A stretch of 64,000 bases of DNA from Draconibacterium mangrovi_A (lineage in GTDB: Bacteria > Bacteroidota > Bacteroidia > Bacteroidales > Prolixibacteraceae): NCBI RefSeq assembly GCF_037646455.1, contig NZ_JBBIXN010000002.1:1-64000 (forward strand), given 5' to 3'. Positions 43,861 through 52,531 of this stretch are shown here, one piece after another. A program made the translations under genes and the position numbers. How positions within the stretch are numbered: the stretch's first letter is position 1; each line of letters opens with the position of its first letter. A model generated the notes under the pieces. It was not told the DNA's origin, did not search any database, and was given only the letters and a program-made list of their open reading frames with translations.

Positions 43861-45306
43861 ATGAAAAGAAAAATAATATATATACTAGCAATCGTTTCAG
43901 TAATGTTTTCAGCATGTTCTGAAGATTACCTTGAAACCGGACCTACCAACGAAATCTCTGATCAGGCTGTATTTGAAACTGCCGAAGGTGCTCAAACCGT
44001 GCTCGATGGTGTTAAGCGCGATTTGCGTGAATTTCACTCCAATCACGACCAGTTTGGCGTTAAAGCGATTGACCTTGCCCAGGATTTAATGGGTGAAGAT
44101 ATTGCTGTTGAACGTTTCCACTGGTTTGGTTACGATTATAACATCGATAACCGGAATGCAACTTATCGTCGTCCCACTTATACATGGACATTATACTACA
44201 GAGCCATTTATAATGTAAACGGTGTTATCAATAACATTGATGAAGCTGCGTCGGATAGTGAAGAGTTTAAGCAAAATCTGAAAGCTCAGGCACTTACAAT
44301 CCGTGCGTTTTCATACTTCAGACTGGTTCAAATGTTCCAGTTTACATACAAAGGACATGAAAATGATCCGGGTGTGCCAATTTATCTTGAAGGTACAGTT
44401 GAAGGAAAAGAACGTAGTTCGGTTAGTCAAGTCTACGACCAGATCGTTGCAGACCTTGATGAAGCTATCAGCCTGTTCCAGTCAAGTGGTTTAGCTCAGC
44501 GTCATATCTCTGATCCAACGTTAAACATTGCCCAGGGAGTTCGTGCCCGTGTTGCACTTGTAATGAACGACTGGAACACTGCCGCAACAATGGCAAGTGC
44601 TGCCCGTAACGGATACAGCATCATGTCGCCGGATGATTTCTCAACCGGATTTGACAGCTACGCTGAACAAAACTGGATGTGGGGTCTTGAAATTAACGAT
44701 GAGCAATCAACAATTTATGCCTCATGGTTCTCACATATGGACTGGACTATTGGCGGATATTGTGGTTTGGGATACAGCCCGAAATCATACAGCCTGGCCT
44801 TGTACAACGAAATGGATGATAACGATGTAAGAAAGCAACTGATTGATGCAACTGATGCCGAATCAGGTCGTTTGATCCCTTATAAATTTGCATCAGGTGG
44901 CGATAAAGAATTTGCCGCCGATTACGTAATGATGCGTCCTGAAGAGATGCTTTTGATTGAAGCAGAAGCCAGAGCTCGTAAAGGTGGTGAAGATTCACAA
45001 GCGCAAGCCTTGTTAAAAGAACTGCGCGATCATCGCTATTCAGTTGAAGCAACAGTTTCTGAAACAGGTCAGGCACTATTGGATGAAATTCTTTTAGAAA
45101 GAAGAATTGAACTTTGGGGTGAAGGCTTCAGAGGTTTAGATATCAAACGTCTGAAAATTCCGGTTGACAGAACAAACAGTAATCATGATCCTGTTGTTGC
45201 TGTTACCATGCAACTGCCTGCAGAATCAAATAAACTGGTTTACCAGATACCTCAGGATGAAATTGATGCCAATGATTTGATCAGTGAAAACGATCAGAAT
45301 CCTTAA
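43861..45306 (+). CDS. SusD/RagB-type surface lipoprotein
   Basis: A 481-aa lipoprotein with lipobox FSAC (Cys20) after MKRKIIYILAIVSVM. Typical SusD features are YLETGPTNEISDQAVFETAE, the TPR-like helices (LKAQALTIRAFSYFRLVQMF) and the C-terminal EILLERRIELWGEGFRGLDI with the YQIPQDEI ending. It caps the SusC pore and binds the ligand. The gene follows the SusC gene by 19 nt and the operon ends at the strong terminator at 45334-45360, so the locus is a minimal two-gene unit. Confidence 0.95.
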   Translation: MKRKIIYILAIVSVMFSACSEDYLETGPTNEISDQAVFETAEGAQTVLDGVKRDLREFHSNHDQFGVKAIDLAQDLMGEDIAVERFHWFGYDYNIDNRNATYRRPTYTWTLYYRAIYNVNGVINNIDEAASDSEEFKQNLKAQALTIRAFSYFRLVQMFQFTYKGHENDPGVPIYLEGTVEGKERSSVSQVYDQIVADLDEAISLFQSSGLAQRHISDPTLNIAQGVRARVALVMNDWNTAATMASAARNGYSIMSPDDFSTGFDSYAEQNWMWGLEINDEQSTIYASWFSHMDWTIGGYCGLGYSPKSYSLALYNEMDDNDVRKQLIDATDAESGRLIPYKFASGGDKEFAADYVMMRPEEMLLIEAEARARKGGEDSQAQALLKELRDHRYSVEATVSETGQALLDEILLERRIELWGEGFRGLDIKRLKIPVDRTNSNHDPVVAVTMQLPAESNKLVYQIPQDEIDANDLISENDQNP

Positions 45307-45333
45307 TAGGTACAATTGAAATAATACAAGAAA

Positions 45334-45360
45334 GGGTTGCAGTACTGCAACCCTTTTTTT
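45334..45360 (+). terminator. Rho-independent terminator of the susCD-like operon
   Basis: A perfect palindrome GGGTTGCAGTACTGCAACCC (45334-45353) is followed by seven T. It begins 28 nt after the SusD-like stop codon. Confidence 0.92.
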
Positions 45361-45497
45361 ATGTAGTCCGGCATGTTCCGGCACAATAATACCTTAGAAA
45401 CAATTTAAAACTTCATCAACGTAAATATTCAATTAAGCTTTTCTTTTGTAAGCACATTCAGATGTTTCATAAATAGCACTATTTTTATTTTTACCAC

Positions 45498-46136
45498 ATG
45501 TCAAGGTTGTTTACCATCATATTACTGTTTTTGGGGCTGTGTACTTCTGCACAGCGAAAGTTTGAAATATGGAACAAAAACCAGTTGACAACCCGCCTGA
45601 ATGAACAGTTTTCGGTTAAAGTCGCCCAAAAGATTCAATATGCCACAACAAGTTCGCGACTCGAAGTGGTTTATGGAGAGGCTTATGTTGTGCATCGTGC
45701 AAAAGAGTGGTTGGATTACGGTCTTGGTTTTCGTTTGGTAAAATCGCAGCCGATTCAAAATACATGGATAACCGAAAACCGCCCCCTGGCCTATGTCAAC
45801 TTTTCCGATCGTTTGAATGAATTTACAATCACTTTGGGCAACCGTTTCGAATATCGCAACTTCAAGAATCTGAACGATCATTTCAGGTACAGGCAGGCAT
45901 TAACATTGCAGTTTCCGAAACTAACAACATGGGGAATGCAGTTTTATACTACGGAAGAAGCATTTATTAAGCTTAACGATAATGGAATCCACTTGCTGCG
46001 TTTTTATGGCGGTATAGTTGCTTTCACGGACAAATCCTTCAAACTGTCGGCTTATTATGCGCTTCAGAAGGCAAAACTGCTTAACAAGTGGATTTCTTCT
46101 GATGTTGTTGGATTAAACCTCGCTTTTACAATTTAA
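45498..46136 (+). CDS. DUF2490 outer-membrane beta-barrel protein
   Basis: A 212-aa protein with signal peptide MSRLFTIILLFLGLCTSAQ. Short alternating amphipathic strands (RKFEIWNKNQLTTRLNEQFS, LDYGLGFRLVKSQPIQNTWI, ITLGNRFEYRNFKNLNDHFR) match DUF2490, a family of small Bacteroidota barrels of unknown function. It has its own spacing from both neighbours (190 nt after the SusD-like gene, across the terminator). Confidence 0.82.
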   Translation: MSRLFTIILLFLGLCTSAQRKFEIWNKNQLTTRLNEQFSVKVAQKIQYATTSSRLEVVYGEAYVVHRAKEWLDYGLGFRLVKSQPIQNTWITENRPLAYVNFSDRLNEFTITLGNRFEYRNFKNLNDHFRYRQALTLQFPKLTTWGMQFYTTEEAFIKLNDNGIHLLRFYGGIVAFTDKSFKLSAYYALQKAKLLNKWISSDVVGLNLAFTI

Positions 46137-46218
46137 TTTTTAGCTCCGGTTAAACCTTCTTTTATTGCAACTGTCAAAGCAGCAATATCTCTAATATTGA
46201 ATTAAAACTTATGCAACA

Positions 46219-46608
46219 ATGAAAAAATTAGGTTTAGTATTACTTGCACTATTCGCTTTTACTGTAGTTACAGTTGCTCAAAATCGTGGCCAGCGAGACT
46301 TCGATCCGAAAGAGAGGGCTAAACGCCAGACCGAAGAACTCACAAAAGAGCTTGACCTGAATAAAGATCAGCAAAAAAAGGTACTGGAACTGAATGAAAA
46401 ATATTCAGAGAAGATGTCCGCAATGTTTGAAGACATGAGATCAGGTGGTGGAGACCGCGAAGCAATGCGCGAAAAAATGGGAAAACTCCGTGATGAGCAG
46501 AATAAGGAAATGAAAAAGATTCTCACCGAAGATCAATACAAAAAATACGAGAAGTACCTGGAAGAAAGACGTTCCAGGAGGGGACCGGGTGGTTCCGGTC
46601 GCCAGTAG
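46219..46608 (+). CDS. Small periplasmic Spy/DUF4890-like helical protein
   Basis: A 129-aa exported protein (signal MKKLGLVLLALFAFTVVTVA). The mature part is all-helical and highly charged: RAKRQTEELTKELDLNKDQQ, KKVLELNEKYSEKMSAMFED and ILTEDQYKKYEKYLEERRSR, with an LTxxQ-type motif as in Spy/CpxP chaperones. The tail is Gly/Arg rich (RRGPGGSGRQ). A stress-related periplasmic chaperone role is the family's general property, not shown here. A strong terminator follows. Confidence 0.8.
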   Translation: MKKLGLVLLALFAFTVVTVAQNRGQRDFDPKERAKRQTEELTKELDLNKDQQKKVLELNEKYSEKMSAMFEDMRSGGGDREAMREKMGKLRDEQNKEMKKILTEDQYKKYEKYLEERRSRRGPGGSGRQ

Positions 46609-46643
46609 ATTGATACGGTGATAGTTTCGTTTAGTTAGTTTAA

Positions 46644-46669
46644 GGGCTGCATTTTGCAGCCCTTTTTTT
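46644..46669 (+). terminator. Rho-independent terminator after the Spy-like gene
   Basis: GGGCTGCA-TTT-TGCAGCCC (46644-46662) is followed by seven T, 35 nt after the stop codon. Confidence 0.92.
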
Positions 46670-46759
46670 ATAGGTTGACTGCAGTAAAATCAGCAAAATA
46701 AAGATCAAATCTATTTTAAGCCCGAATCCGGGAGCATCGCTCTATTATCCTTCGGCTAT

Positions 46760-47248
46760 TTATTTGATAAACGAATTTTTAAGGTCGAGCATTTTTATGG
46801 CAGTAACCGCAGCTTCATCGCCTTTATTACCCAATTTGCCTCCGGAACGATCGCGGGCCTGCTGCTCATTGTTGGTGGTAAGTACGCCAAAAATAAACGG
46901 CTTATTGTATTTCAGGTTTAAATCTTTGGTTCCCTGGGTAACGCCTTCACAAATGTAATCGAAGTGGCGAGTTTCGCCCTGAATAACACAGCCAAGCAAA
47001 ATAACCGCATCAACATTGTCAAGCTCGGCAAAATACTGTCCGCCCAATGGCAGCTCAAACGTTCCGGGGACATATTTTACCGAAATGTTGTCATCAGTGG
47101 CACCGTGCTTTTTTAAGGTATCGATAGCTCCCCGTGCCAATGCCGATGTTATTTCCCAGTTCCACTCGGCTACCACAATGCCAAAGCTCATAGCTTCTGC
47201 CGATGGTACCGAATTTATATCGTATGCTGATAAATCTTTTGTTGCCAT
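46760..47248 (-). CDS. ribH: 6,7-dimethyl-8-ribityllumazine synthase
   Basis: A 162-aa protein catalysing the penultimate step of riboflavin synthesis (EC 2.5.1.78), condensing 5-amino-6-ribitylaminouracil with 3,4-dihydroxy-2-butanone-4-phosphate. Family motifs are VVAEWNWEITSALARGAIDT, VPGTFELPLGGQYFAE, VILLGCVIQGETRHFDYICE (with the catalytic His in ETRHFD) and FGVLTTNNEQQARDRSGG. The enzyme usually forms pentamers or 60-mers. It follows the YfgM-like gene on the minus strand but is separated from it by a terminator at 47365-47391, so it should have its own promoter. Confidence 0.95.
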   Translation of the reverse strand: MATKDLSAYDINSVPSAEAMSFGIVVAEWNWEITSALARGAIDTLKKHGATDDNISVKYVPGTFELPLGGQYFAELDNVDAVILLGCVIQGETRHFDYICEGVTQGTKDLNLKYNKPFIFGVLTTNNEQQARDRSGGKLGNKGDEAAVTAIKMLDLKNSFIK

Positions 47249-47364
47249 ATTCGTTTGCTTTTATTTTTCGAACGTCTTAATAAACGGTGTTTTTCGAGTT
47301 CAGGACATAGCTCCCGGATTTGGATTTATATTACCCGAAACTCGTAATCACCAAAGTATTATAA

Positions 47365-47391
47365 ATAAAAAACCCCTCGGAAAGAGGGGTT
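47365..47391 (-). terminator. Rho-independent terminator after the YfgM-like gene
   Basis: On the minus strand AACCCCTC-TTTCC-GAGGGGTT (47371-47391) is followed by a T-run (A-run at 47365-47370 on the plus strand). It is 22 nt after the stop codon of the TPR gene. Confidence 0.88.
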
Positions 47392-47413
47392 AAGTTATTG
47401 AATTTTATTCAAC

Positions 47414-48100
47414 TTATCCAAGTTTAATTTTTACCCGCGCAATGTAACGGTCAGCATTAGTTGCTTCCGTCGATTCAGGATATTTAGTTTTAATATCCTT
47501 GTAAATCTTCATTGCATCTTCCAGTTCATCCATCGATTCCAGCAACTTTGCAGCTTTCATCATATAAATCGGAGCGGTAAGCTGGTTATCCGATATGGTG
47601 TAAGCTTTTTTGTAATGCTTTAAAGCTGTATCGCTTTCACCCAGTTCAAGGTAAGCATCGCCTTTTGCACCTTCTGCTACCGGAGCCAACAACAAATCGT
47701 CCGATTTAAAATCGTTCAGGTAATCCAGGGCTTCATCGTACTGTCCAAGATGCAGGTACGATATTCCGAGGTAATATTTTGCACGGTTAGCTGCTTTTGT
47801 AATGCCGTAGTCGTCAACAATATCAAGGAAACCAAGGTAGTTTCCATCGCCGTTAATAGCCAGGTTGAACGAATCTTTTTCAAAGTAATTCTCAGCCATA
47901 AACATTTGCGAATTGGCTTCCTCCTGCTTCGGCTGCAAATAAAACCTGTTAAATCCCAAATATCCGGCAACTACCAAAATAATTGCACCAACCACGTAGC
48001 TGATTATTGTTTGGTTATCTTCAATAAATTGTTCCGTTTTGGTTAACGCGCTTTCAAGTTCCTGTAAATTATCAGCTTGTTCCGTTTTTTTCTTAGCCAT
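47414..48100 (-). CDS. YfgM-like membrane-anchored TPR protein
   Basis: A 228-aa protein with a cytoplasmic Lys-rich N-terminus, one membrane segment (about 33-52: IISYVVGAIILVVAGYLGFN) and a periplasmic TPR domain (FNLAINGDGNYLGFLDIVDD, LGISYLHLGQYDEALDYLND, KGDAYLELGESDTALKHYKK). This is the YfgM/TPR_21 layout; E. coli YfgM is a SecYEG-associated chaperone. Whether the Bacteroidota protein does the same is unknown. It diverges from recF. Confidence 0.85.
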   Translation of the reverse strand: MAKKKTEQADNLQELESALTKTEQFIEDNQTIISYVVGAIILVVAGYLGFNRFYLQPKQEEANSQMFMAENYFEKDSFNLAINGDGNYLGFLDIVDDYGITKAANRAKYYLGISYLHLGQYDEALDYLNDFKSDDLLLAPVAEGAKGDAYLELGESDTALKHYKKAYTISDNQLTAPIYMMKAAKLLESMDELEDAMKIYKDIKTKYPESTEATNADRYIARVKIKLG

Positions 48101-48247
48101 CTTGTTCTTTTTCGAAATTGTGCCGCAAAAATAGTTTTTTTTTCAAAACTGCTTAAGGGATGCTCTTATTATTTTGTAGAATAATCAACATTCAGCTGTT
48201 AATCTTTGGTTTTTACCAACAATTCAATAAAATGCTACCATTTTTAA

Positions 48248-48255
48248 TAGTTTTG
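48248..48255 (+). promoter_or_regulatory. Candidate -7 promoter box before recF (TAGTTTTG)
   Basis: TAGTTTTG fits TAnnTTTG and lies 26 nt before the recF ATG; no -33 TTG at normal spacing is seen. Confidence 0.4.
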
Positions 48256-48281
48256 TAGCGGTTTAAACAACACCGGGAAGC

Positions 48282-49388
48282 ATGCATATTGAAGAGATCT
48301 CAATCGTTAATTTTAAGAACATCAATGAAGTGAACATTGGCTTTTCTCCCAAACTGAATTGCTTCATAGGAAAAAACGGTGCCGGCAAAACCAACATGCT
48401 CGATGCCATTTATTACCTCTCTTTTTGTAAAAGTTTTTTTAATGCCGGCGATCAGTTGAATATCAACCACAACGAGAAGTATTTTATGCTGAACGGAATG
48501 TACCAGCGCCAGGATTCGAACGAAAATATTTCGTGTGGCATTCAGCAGGGACAAAAAAAACAATTCAAGCGAAATACCAAGCCTTACAAAAAGTTGCAGG
48601 AGCATATCGGGTTGATACCACTGGTAATGATTTCGCCTTCCGACAGCGAACTTATTTTGGGAGGAAGCGACGAACGCCGGAAATTTATGGACGGTGTTAT
48701 TTCGCAGTACAACCAAAACTACCTCGACGATTTGCTGAAATACAACCGGGCACTCCAGCAACGGAATAACCTGCTCAAACAGTTTGCCGCCGACAGGTAT
48801 TTCGATAAAGAACTTCTGGCAATTTGGGATAATCAGCTTGTTGAGTATGGAAAGCGTATCCATGAGCAACGCGCGCAGTTTGTTGAAAAACTCATTCCCG
48901 TATTTCAACGCTACTACTCGTTTATTTCTCAGGGAAGTGAGGAAGTGGGGTTAATTCATCAATCCGATCTGTACGATAAGGATCTGGAAAATGCACTAAA
49001 CGAAGCGCAAAACAAAGATAGGGTAGTGCAGCACACCACCGTTGGTATTCATAAAGATGACCTCGTGCTTCAACTTGGCGATCATCCGATTAAGAAATTG
49101 GGTTCGCAGGGACAGAAAAAAACCTATCTGGTAGCATTGAAAATGGCACAGTTTGAATTTATAAAAGAGATTTCGGGCTTAAGTCCGATCCTTTTGCTCG
49201 ACGATATTTTTGATAAACTTGACCAATATCGGGTAGAGCAGATTATTAGTACTGTGGCTGGCGAGCAGTTCGGGCAGATATTTATTACCGACACCAATCG
49301 CGAACATCTCGACACGATAATTAAGAAATTGCACGCAGATTTTCGTATTTTTAAGGTGGAGGACGGAACCGTGAAACTCGAAGAATGA
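48282..49388 (+). CDS. recF: DNA replication/repair protein RecF
   Basis: A 368-aa SMC-like ATPase that loads RecA at single-strand gaps together with RecO and RecR. Walker A is GKNGAGKTN (about 30-38, in LNCFIGKNGAGKTNMLDAIY), the RecF signature SDSELILGGSDERRKFMDGV is near residues 119-138, the ABC-type LGSQGQKKTYLVALKMAQ lies near 273-290 and Walker B is ILLLDDIFDKLD. Length is standard. It overlaps the following DUF721 gene by 4 nt (ATGA), a common recF-DciA-like arrangement. Confidence 0.96.
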   Translation: MHIEEISIVNFKNINEVNIGFSPKLNCFIGKNGAGKTNMLDAIYYLSFCKSFFNAGDQLNINHNEKYFMLNGMYQRQDSNENISCGIQQGQKKQFKRNTKPYKKLQEHIGLIPLVMISPSDSELILGGSDERRKFMDGVISQYNQNYLDDLLKYNRALQQRNNLLKQFAADRYFDKELLAIWDNQLVEYGKRIHEQRAQFVEKLIPVFQRYYSFISQGSEEVGLIHQSDLYDKDLENALNEAQNKDRVVQHTTVGIHKDDLVLQLGDHPIKKLGSQGQKKTYLVALKMAQFEFIKEISGLSPILLLDDIFDKLDQYRVEQIISTVAGEQFGQIFITDTNREHLDTIIKKLHADFRIFKVEDGTVKLEE

Positions 49389-49675
49389 GAAGGAGCAATA
49401 CACAATCGTTAAGCGAGGTATTAAAAGAATACATCGAGCAACACCGCATCGAACGCAAATTAAAAGAAGTTGATGTGGTGGAAGGCTGGGAAAAACTTCT
49501 CGGTAAAACCATTGCACATTACACCCGCAACATTTATATCCGAAAAAGAATCCTGTTTGTCGAGATCAGTTCGGCAGTGGTTAAAAACGAACTTTTTATG
49601 ATGCGCGAAGAAATTTGCAGGCGTATCAACGAAAACGCAGGTGAAGAAATTGTAGAGAAGATCATCTTCAAATAA
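49385..49675 (+). CDS. DUF721 (DciA-like) protein
   Basis: A 96-aa protein of the DUF721 family, to which the replicative-helicase operator DciA belongs: SLSEVLKEYIEQHRIERKLK, VVEGWEKLLGKTIAHYTRNI and RILFVEISSAVVKNELFMMR. It is shorter than proteobacterial DciA and holds only the core KH-like domain. The ATG overlaps the recF stop, so both are translated together. A role at replication forks is an inference from family and neighbour. Confidence 0.88.
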   Translation: MRRSNTQSLSEVLKEYIEQHRIERKLKEVDVVEGWEKLLGKTIAHYTRNIYIRKRILFVEISSAVVKNELFMMREEICRRINENAGEEIVEKIIFK

Positions 49676-49738
49676 ACTTTCAGCTGCTTGTCAGTGCTGA
49701 AATCATCAAGAATAAGTAGTAATTGAGTTCCAGTCTGC

Positions 49739-50158
49739 TTAAAACCGTTCGGTTTTTGAGAAGAAGAAATCAGCTTCAATCATGGCATTTTCATCGCTGT
49801 CAGAACCATGCACTGCATTTTCAGTCATGCTTGTGGCGTATAATTTGCGCACTGTTCCTTCTGCCGCATTCTCAGGATTGGTGGCTCCAATCAACTGTCG
49901 AAAATCTTCAACGGCATTTTCTTTTTCCAGGAGTGCCGCTACAATGGGGCCGGAACTCATAAACTCCACTAACTTTTCGTAAAAAGGTTTTCCCTGGTGA
50001 ACGACATAAAAGGCCGAAGCCTGATCCACGCTAAGCTTTGTAAATTTCATAGCCTTGATAACAAAGCCCGCTTCGTTGATCATTTTTAGGATTTCACCGA
50101 TGTGATTGTCTTTTACCGCCCTGGGTTTTATCATCGTAAAAGTCAGTTTGCCTGCCAT
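49739..50158 (-). CDS. ndk: Nucleoside diphosphate kinase
   Basis: A 139-aa enzyme that balances NTP/dNTP pools by transferring the gamma-phosphate through a phosphohistidine (EC 2.7.4.6). Motifs: FTMIKPRAVKDNHIGEILKM, FYVVHQGKPFYEKLVEFMSS, IGATNPENAAEGTVRKLYA and the active-site NAVHGSDSDENAMIEADFFF with the catalytic His. Length is normal. It diverges from the NrnA-like gene, and converges with the DUF721 gene. Confidence 0.97.
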   Translation of the reverse strand: MAGKLTFTMIKPRAVKDNHIGEILKMINEAGFVIKAMKFTKLSVDQASAFYVVHQGKPFYEKLVEFMSSGPIVAALLEKENAVEDFRQLIGATNPENAAEGTVRKLYATSMTENAVHGSDSDENAMIEADFFFSKTERF

Positions 50159-50235
50159 TTTCTATTTTCGTTTGGTTATACTACAATATTACTAAAAATA
50201 GGTTTATTTAACATTCCCCGACGATTAAGAATTAG

Positions 50236-50243
50236 TATATTTG
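50236..50243 (+). promoter_or_regulatory. -7 promoter box (TATATTTG) that decides the nrnA-like start
   Basis: TATATTTG fits TAnnTTTG. The TTG at its 3' end (50241) is in frame with the downstream gene but would be part of the promoter, so translation more likely starts at the TTG at 50265. Confidence 0.5.
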
Positions 50244-50264
50244 TCCCTTCAAAAAAATAAAGCT

Positions 50265-51293
50265 TTGAAAAATACTGAATTACAGACTTTTAGTTCAATA
50301 AAAAATGCTTTGGAAACAGCCTCCCGGGTGTGTATTGTACCTCACGAAAATCCGGACGGCGACGCCATTGGTTCGGCGCTTGGCCTGGGCCAGGTATTAA
50401 AAAACCAGGGTAAAGAAGTAGCCGTGGTACCGGTAAACGAATACCCCGAATTTCTGAAATGGTTTTCGGCCGATGTTCCAGTGTTGATTTACGAAAAAGA
50501 TAAAAAAGCTGCAAAAGCTGCACTGTTTGATGCAGATGTGCTGGTCTGCGTCGATTTTAACGAAGAAAAACGTGCGGGTCATCTTCAGAAAATGATTCAT
50601 AAATACGACAAAACAAAAATTCTGATCGATCACCATCCGTACCCCACACAATTTTGCGATCATACCGTTTCGGAGACGCAATACAGTTCAACAGCCGAAC
50701 TTGTGGTTGATGTTCTGGCTCAAACTGAAATGAGTTCATACATCGACACAAAAGCTGCAGAAGCGCTTTATACGGGCATTTTAACTGATACCGGCGGCTT
50801 TAGCCACAATACTTCGAAGAATACGTTCAGAGTGGTTTCAGAATTGCTGGAATATGGTATTGATACAGATAAAATTCAATCGGCGGTGTTTCACAATTTT
50901 TCGGCCGATAGAATGAAGTTACTGGGTTATTGCCTGAACCAGAAAATGGTAGTATTTCCCGAATACAGAGCTGCATACATCAGTCTTACCAAAGCCGATT
51001 TGGAGCAGTTTAATTTCAAACCCGGAGATACTGAAGGCTTTGTAAATTATCCGCTCTCGATCAATAATATTGTTTTTAGTGCTCTTTTTATCGAAAAAGA
51101 GGAGTATGTAAAAGCTTCTTTCCGATCGATAGGAAACTTTCCGGCCAATGCATTCTCACACGATAACTTCAATGGCGGTGGGCACCTGAACGCTGCCGGA
51201 GGTGAGTCGGAATTAAATTTTGAGGAAACAATTCAAAAGTTCACGCAACTTTTACCACAGTATAAACATCAGTTATTAGATACTGAAATTTAG
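50265..51293 (+). CDS. DHH-DHHA1 phosphoesterase (NrnA-like oligoribonuclease/pAp phosphatase)
   Basis: A 342-aa phosphoesterase. DHH-family motifs are HENPDGDAIGSALGLG (about 27-42), VCVDFNE, LIDHHPYPTQF and TGILTDTGGFSHNT; the DHHA1 end has FNGGGHLNAAGGE. NrnA-type proteins degrade nano-RNAs and 3'-phosphoadenosine-5'-phosphate; c-di-AMP/pApA hydrolysis is also known in the family. No ATG start exists near; TTG at 50265 is chosen because an earlier in-frame TTG lies inside a -7 promoter box. It precedes two FKBP lipoprotein genes by about 110 nt. Confidence 0.88.
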   Translation: MKNTELQTFSSIKNALETASRVCIVPHENPDGDAIGSALGLGQVLKNQGKEVAVVPVNEYPEFLKWFSADVPVLIYEKDKKAAKAALFDADVLVCVDFNEEKRAGHLQKMIHKYDKTKILIDHHPYPTQFCDHTVSETQYSSTAELVVDVLAQTEMSSYIDTKAAEALYTGILTDTGGFSHNTSKNTFRVVSELLEYGIDTDKIQSAVFHNFSADRMKLLGYCLNQKMVVFPEYRAAYISLTKADLEQFNFKPGDTEGFVNYPLSINNIVFSALFIEKEEYVKASFRSIGNFPANAFSHDNFNGGGHLNAAGGESELNFEETIQKFTQLLPQYKHQLLDTEI

Positions 51294-51402
51294 GCAGCGA
51301 TATTCTGTTGTCGTTTCCTGAAGTTTTTATTTATAACTGTTTGAATAGGAGTATGTTTTAAAATAAACTCACTCCCGTTCATATAAAATTGAAATTTAGA
51401 AA

Positions 51403-51912
51403 ATGAAACTAGTTACAAGGTTGTTGATGATGGCGTTTGCCGGAGTGTTGGTGGTTTCGTGTTTGGAGGACCGGACCGATGATATGATCGAGAGAACCGC
51501 TGCAATGGAGCAGGAGGAACTGGCGATTTACCTCGACACACTCGCACAGAGAGGATTTGATGTAGATACCACCGAACTTGGTGTCTACTATGTGGTTGAT
51601 TCGTTAGGAGACGGACCATTCCCAGTATCGGGTGATACCTGCACTGTAAAATATACCGGCTTTTTGTTGGGTGGCTATATTTTTGATGCTTCAATGTATC
51701 ACAGTGCGGATAGTACCTATCAGTTTGTACTGAACGAAACTCCAATGATAGAAGGCTGGAACGACGGCGTGCAAACCATAAACAAAGGCACCACTTCTTA
51801 TTTGATCATTCCTTCGGATCTGGCCTATGGAAGTGCAGGGTATTATCCGATTCGACCGTACGAAACACTTATTTTTAAGGTAGAAATGGTAGAAATTAAG
51901 CAAGCTTATTAA
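51403..51912 (+). CDS. FKBP-type peptidyl-prolyl isomerase lipoprotein (1)
   Basis: A 169-aa lipoprotein: MKLVTRLLMMAFAGVLVVSC with lipobox VVSC (Cys20). Residues about 60-167 are an FKBP domain (GDTCTVKYTGFLLGGYIFDA, MIEGWNDGVQTINKGTTSYL, IIPSDLAYGSAGYYPIRPYE, TLIFKVEMVEI), shorter than full FKBPs in the flap. It should act on proline peptide bonds in the periplasm or at the outer membrane. A paralogue follows 56 nt downstream, so the pair is likely co-transcribed. Confidence 0.88.
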   Translation: MKLVTRLLMMAFAGVLVVSCLEDRTDDMIERTAAMEQEELAIYLDTLAQRGFDVDTTELGVYYVVDSLGDGPFPVSGDTCTVKYTGFLLGGYIFDASMYHSADSTYQFVLNETPMIEGWNDGVQTINKGTTSYLIIPSDLAYGSAGYYPIRPYETLIFKVEMVEIKQAY

Positions 51913-51968
51913 ATTTGCACCCTAAATTCTTCAAACGAAGAAGTCAAACAGAATAAAAACATTATCAG

Positions 51969-52511
51969 ATGAAGAAGATACTGGCGGGTTTATTTTTTAT
52001 TTCAGGAATAGTATTCATGCTTGCCTGCGACGATGGTATTGATTATGAAAAGTTGAGACGCGAAGAATTAGCGAACCTCAAGACATATATCGACCAGGTT
52101 CATCCCGGAGCAGAACCAACCGCTTCAGGTTTATATTATTTCAATGAAGAAGGGACCGGAGAAGGCGATACCATAAAATTGGGCGATCAGGTGCAGATTT
52201 ATTACGCCACCTGGCTGTTATATGTTGTTGACGAAGAAATCGACAGTATTCTCATCGATCAAACCAGTGGCTATCTGGACGGACACCGATACGAACCTTA
52301 CCGGTTTATTCCCGGTGCCGGGAACTCCATTGCCGGGCTTGAAGAAGGCATTACGTACATGCAACCCGGATCGCGTTCAAAGTTGGTTATTAATTCAGAA
52401 CTGGCATACGGACAACGGGGATCGAACGATGGAAGTGTTGGAATGTTTAAAACACTGATAATGGAAGTAGAAGTTTATAAGGTAATCCCCATCGAAATTC
52501 CTGAAGAATAA
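51969..52511 (+). CDS. FKBP-type peptidyl-prolyl isomerase lipoprotein (2)
   Basis: A 180-aa lipoprotein: MKKILAGLFFISGIVFMLAC with lipobox MLAC (Cys20). An N-terminal helix (LRREELANLKTYIDQVHPGA) is followed by an FKBP domain (LGDQVQIYYATWLL, IPGAGNSIAGLEEGITYMQP, GSRSKLVINSELAYGQRGSN) with an insertion after the first strand pair. It belongs to the same class as the neighbouring gene and resembles GldI-type lipoproteins, though no gliding genes are present. The next gene starts 20 nt later. Confidence 0.88.
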   Translation: MKKILAGLFFISGIVFMLACDDGIDYEKLRREELANLKTYIDQVHPGAEPTASGLYYFNEEGTGEGDTIKLGDQVQIYYATWLLYVVDEEIDSILIDQTSGYLDGHRYEPYRFIPGAGNSIAGLEEGITYMQPGSRSKLVINSELAYGQRGSNDGSVGMFKTLIMEVEVYKVIPIEIPEE

Positions 52512-52531
52512 TTCGCCAGGTTCTGAGTGAA

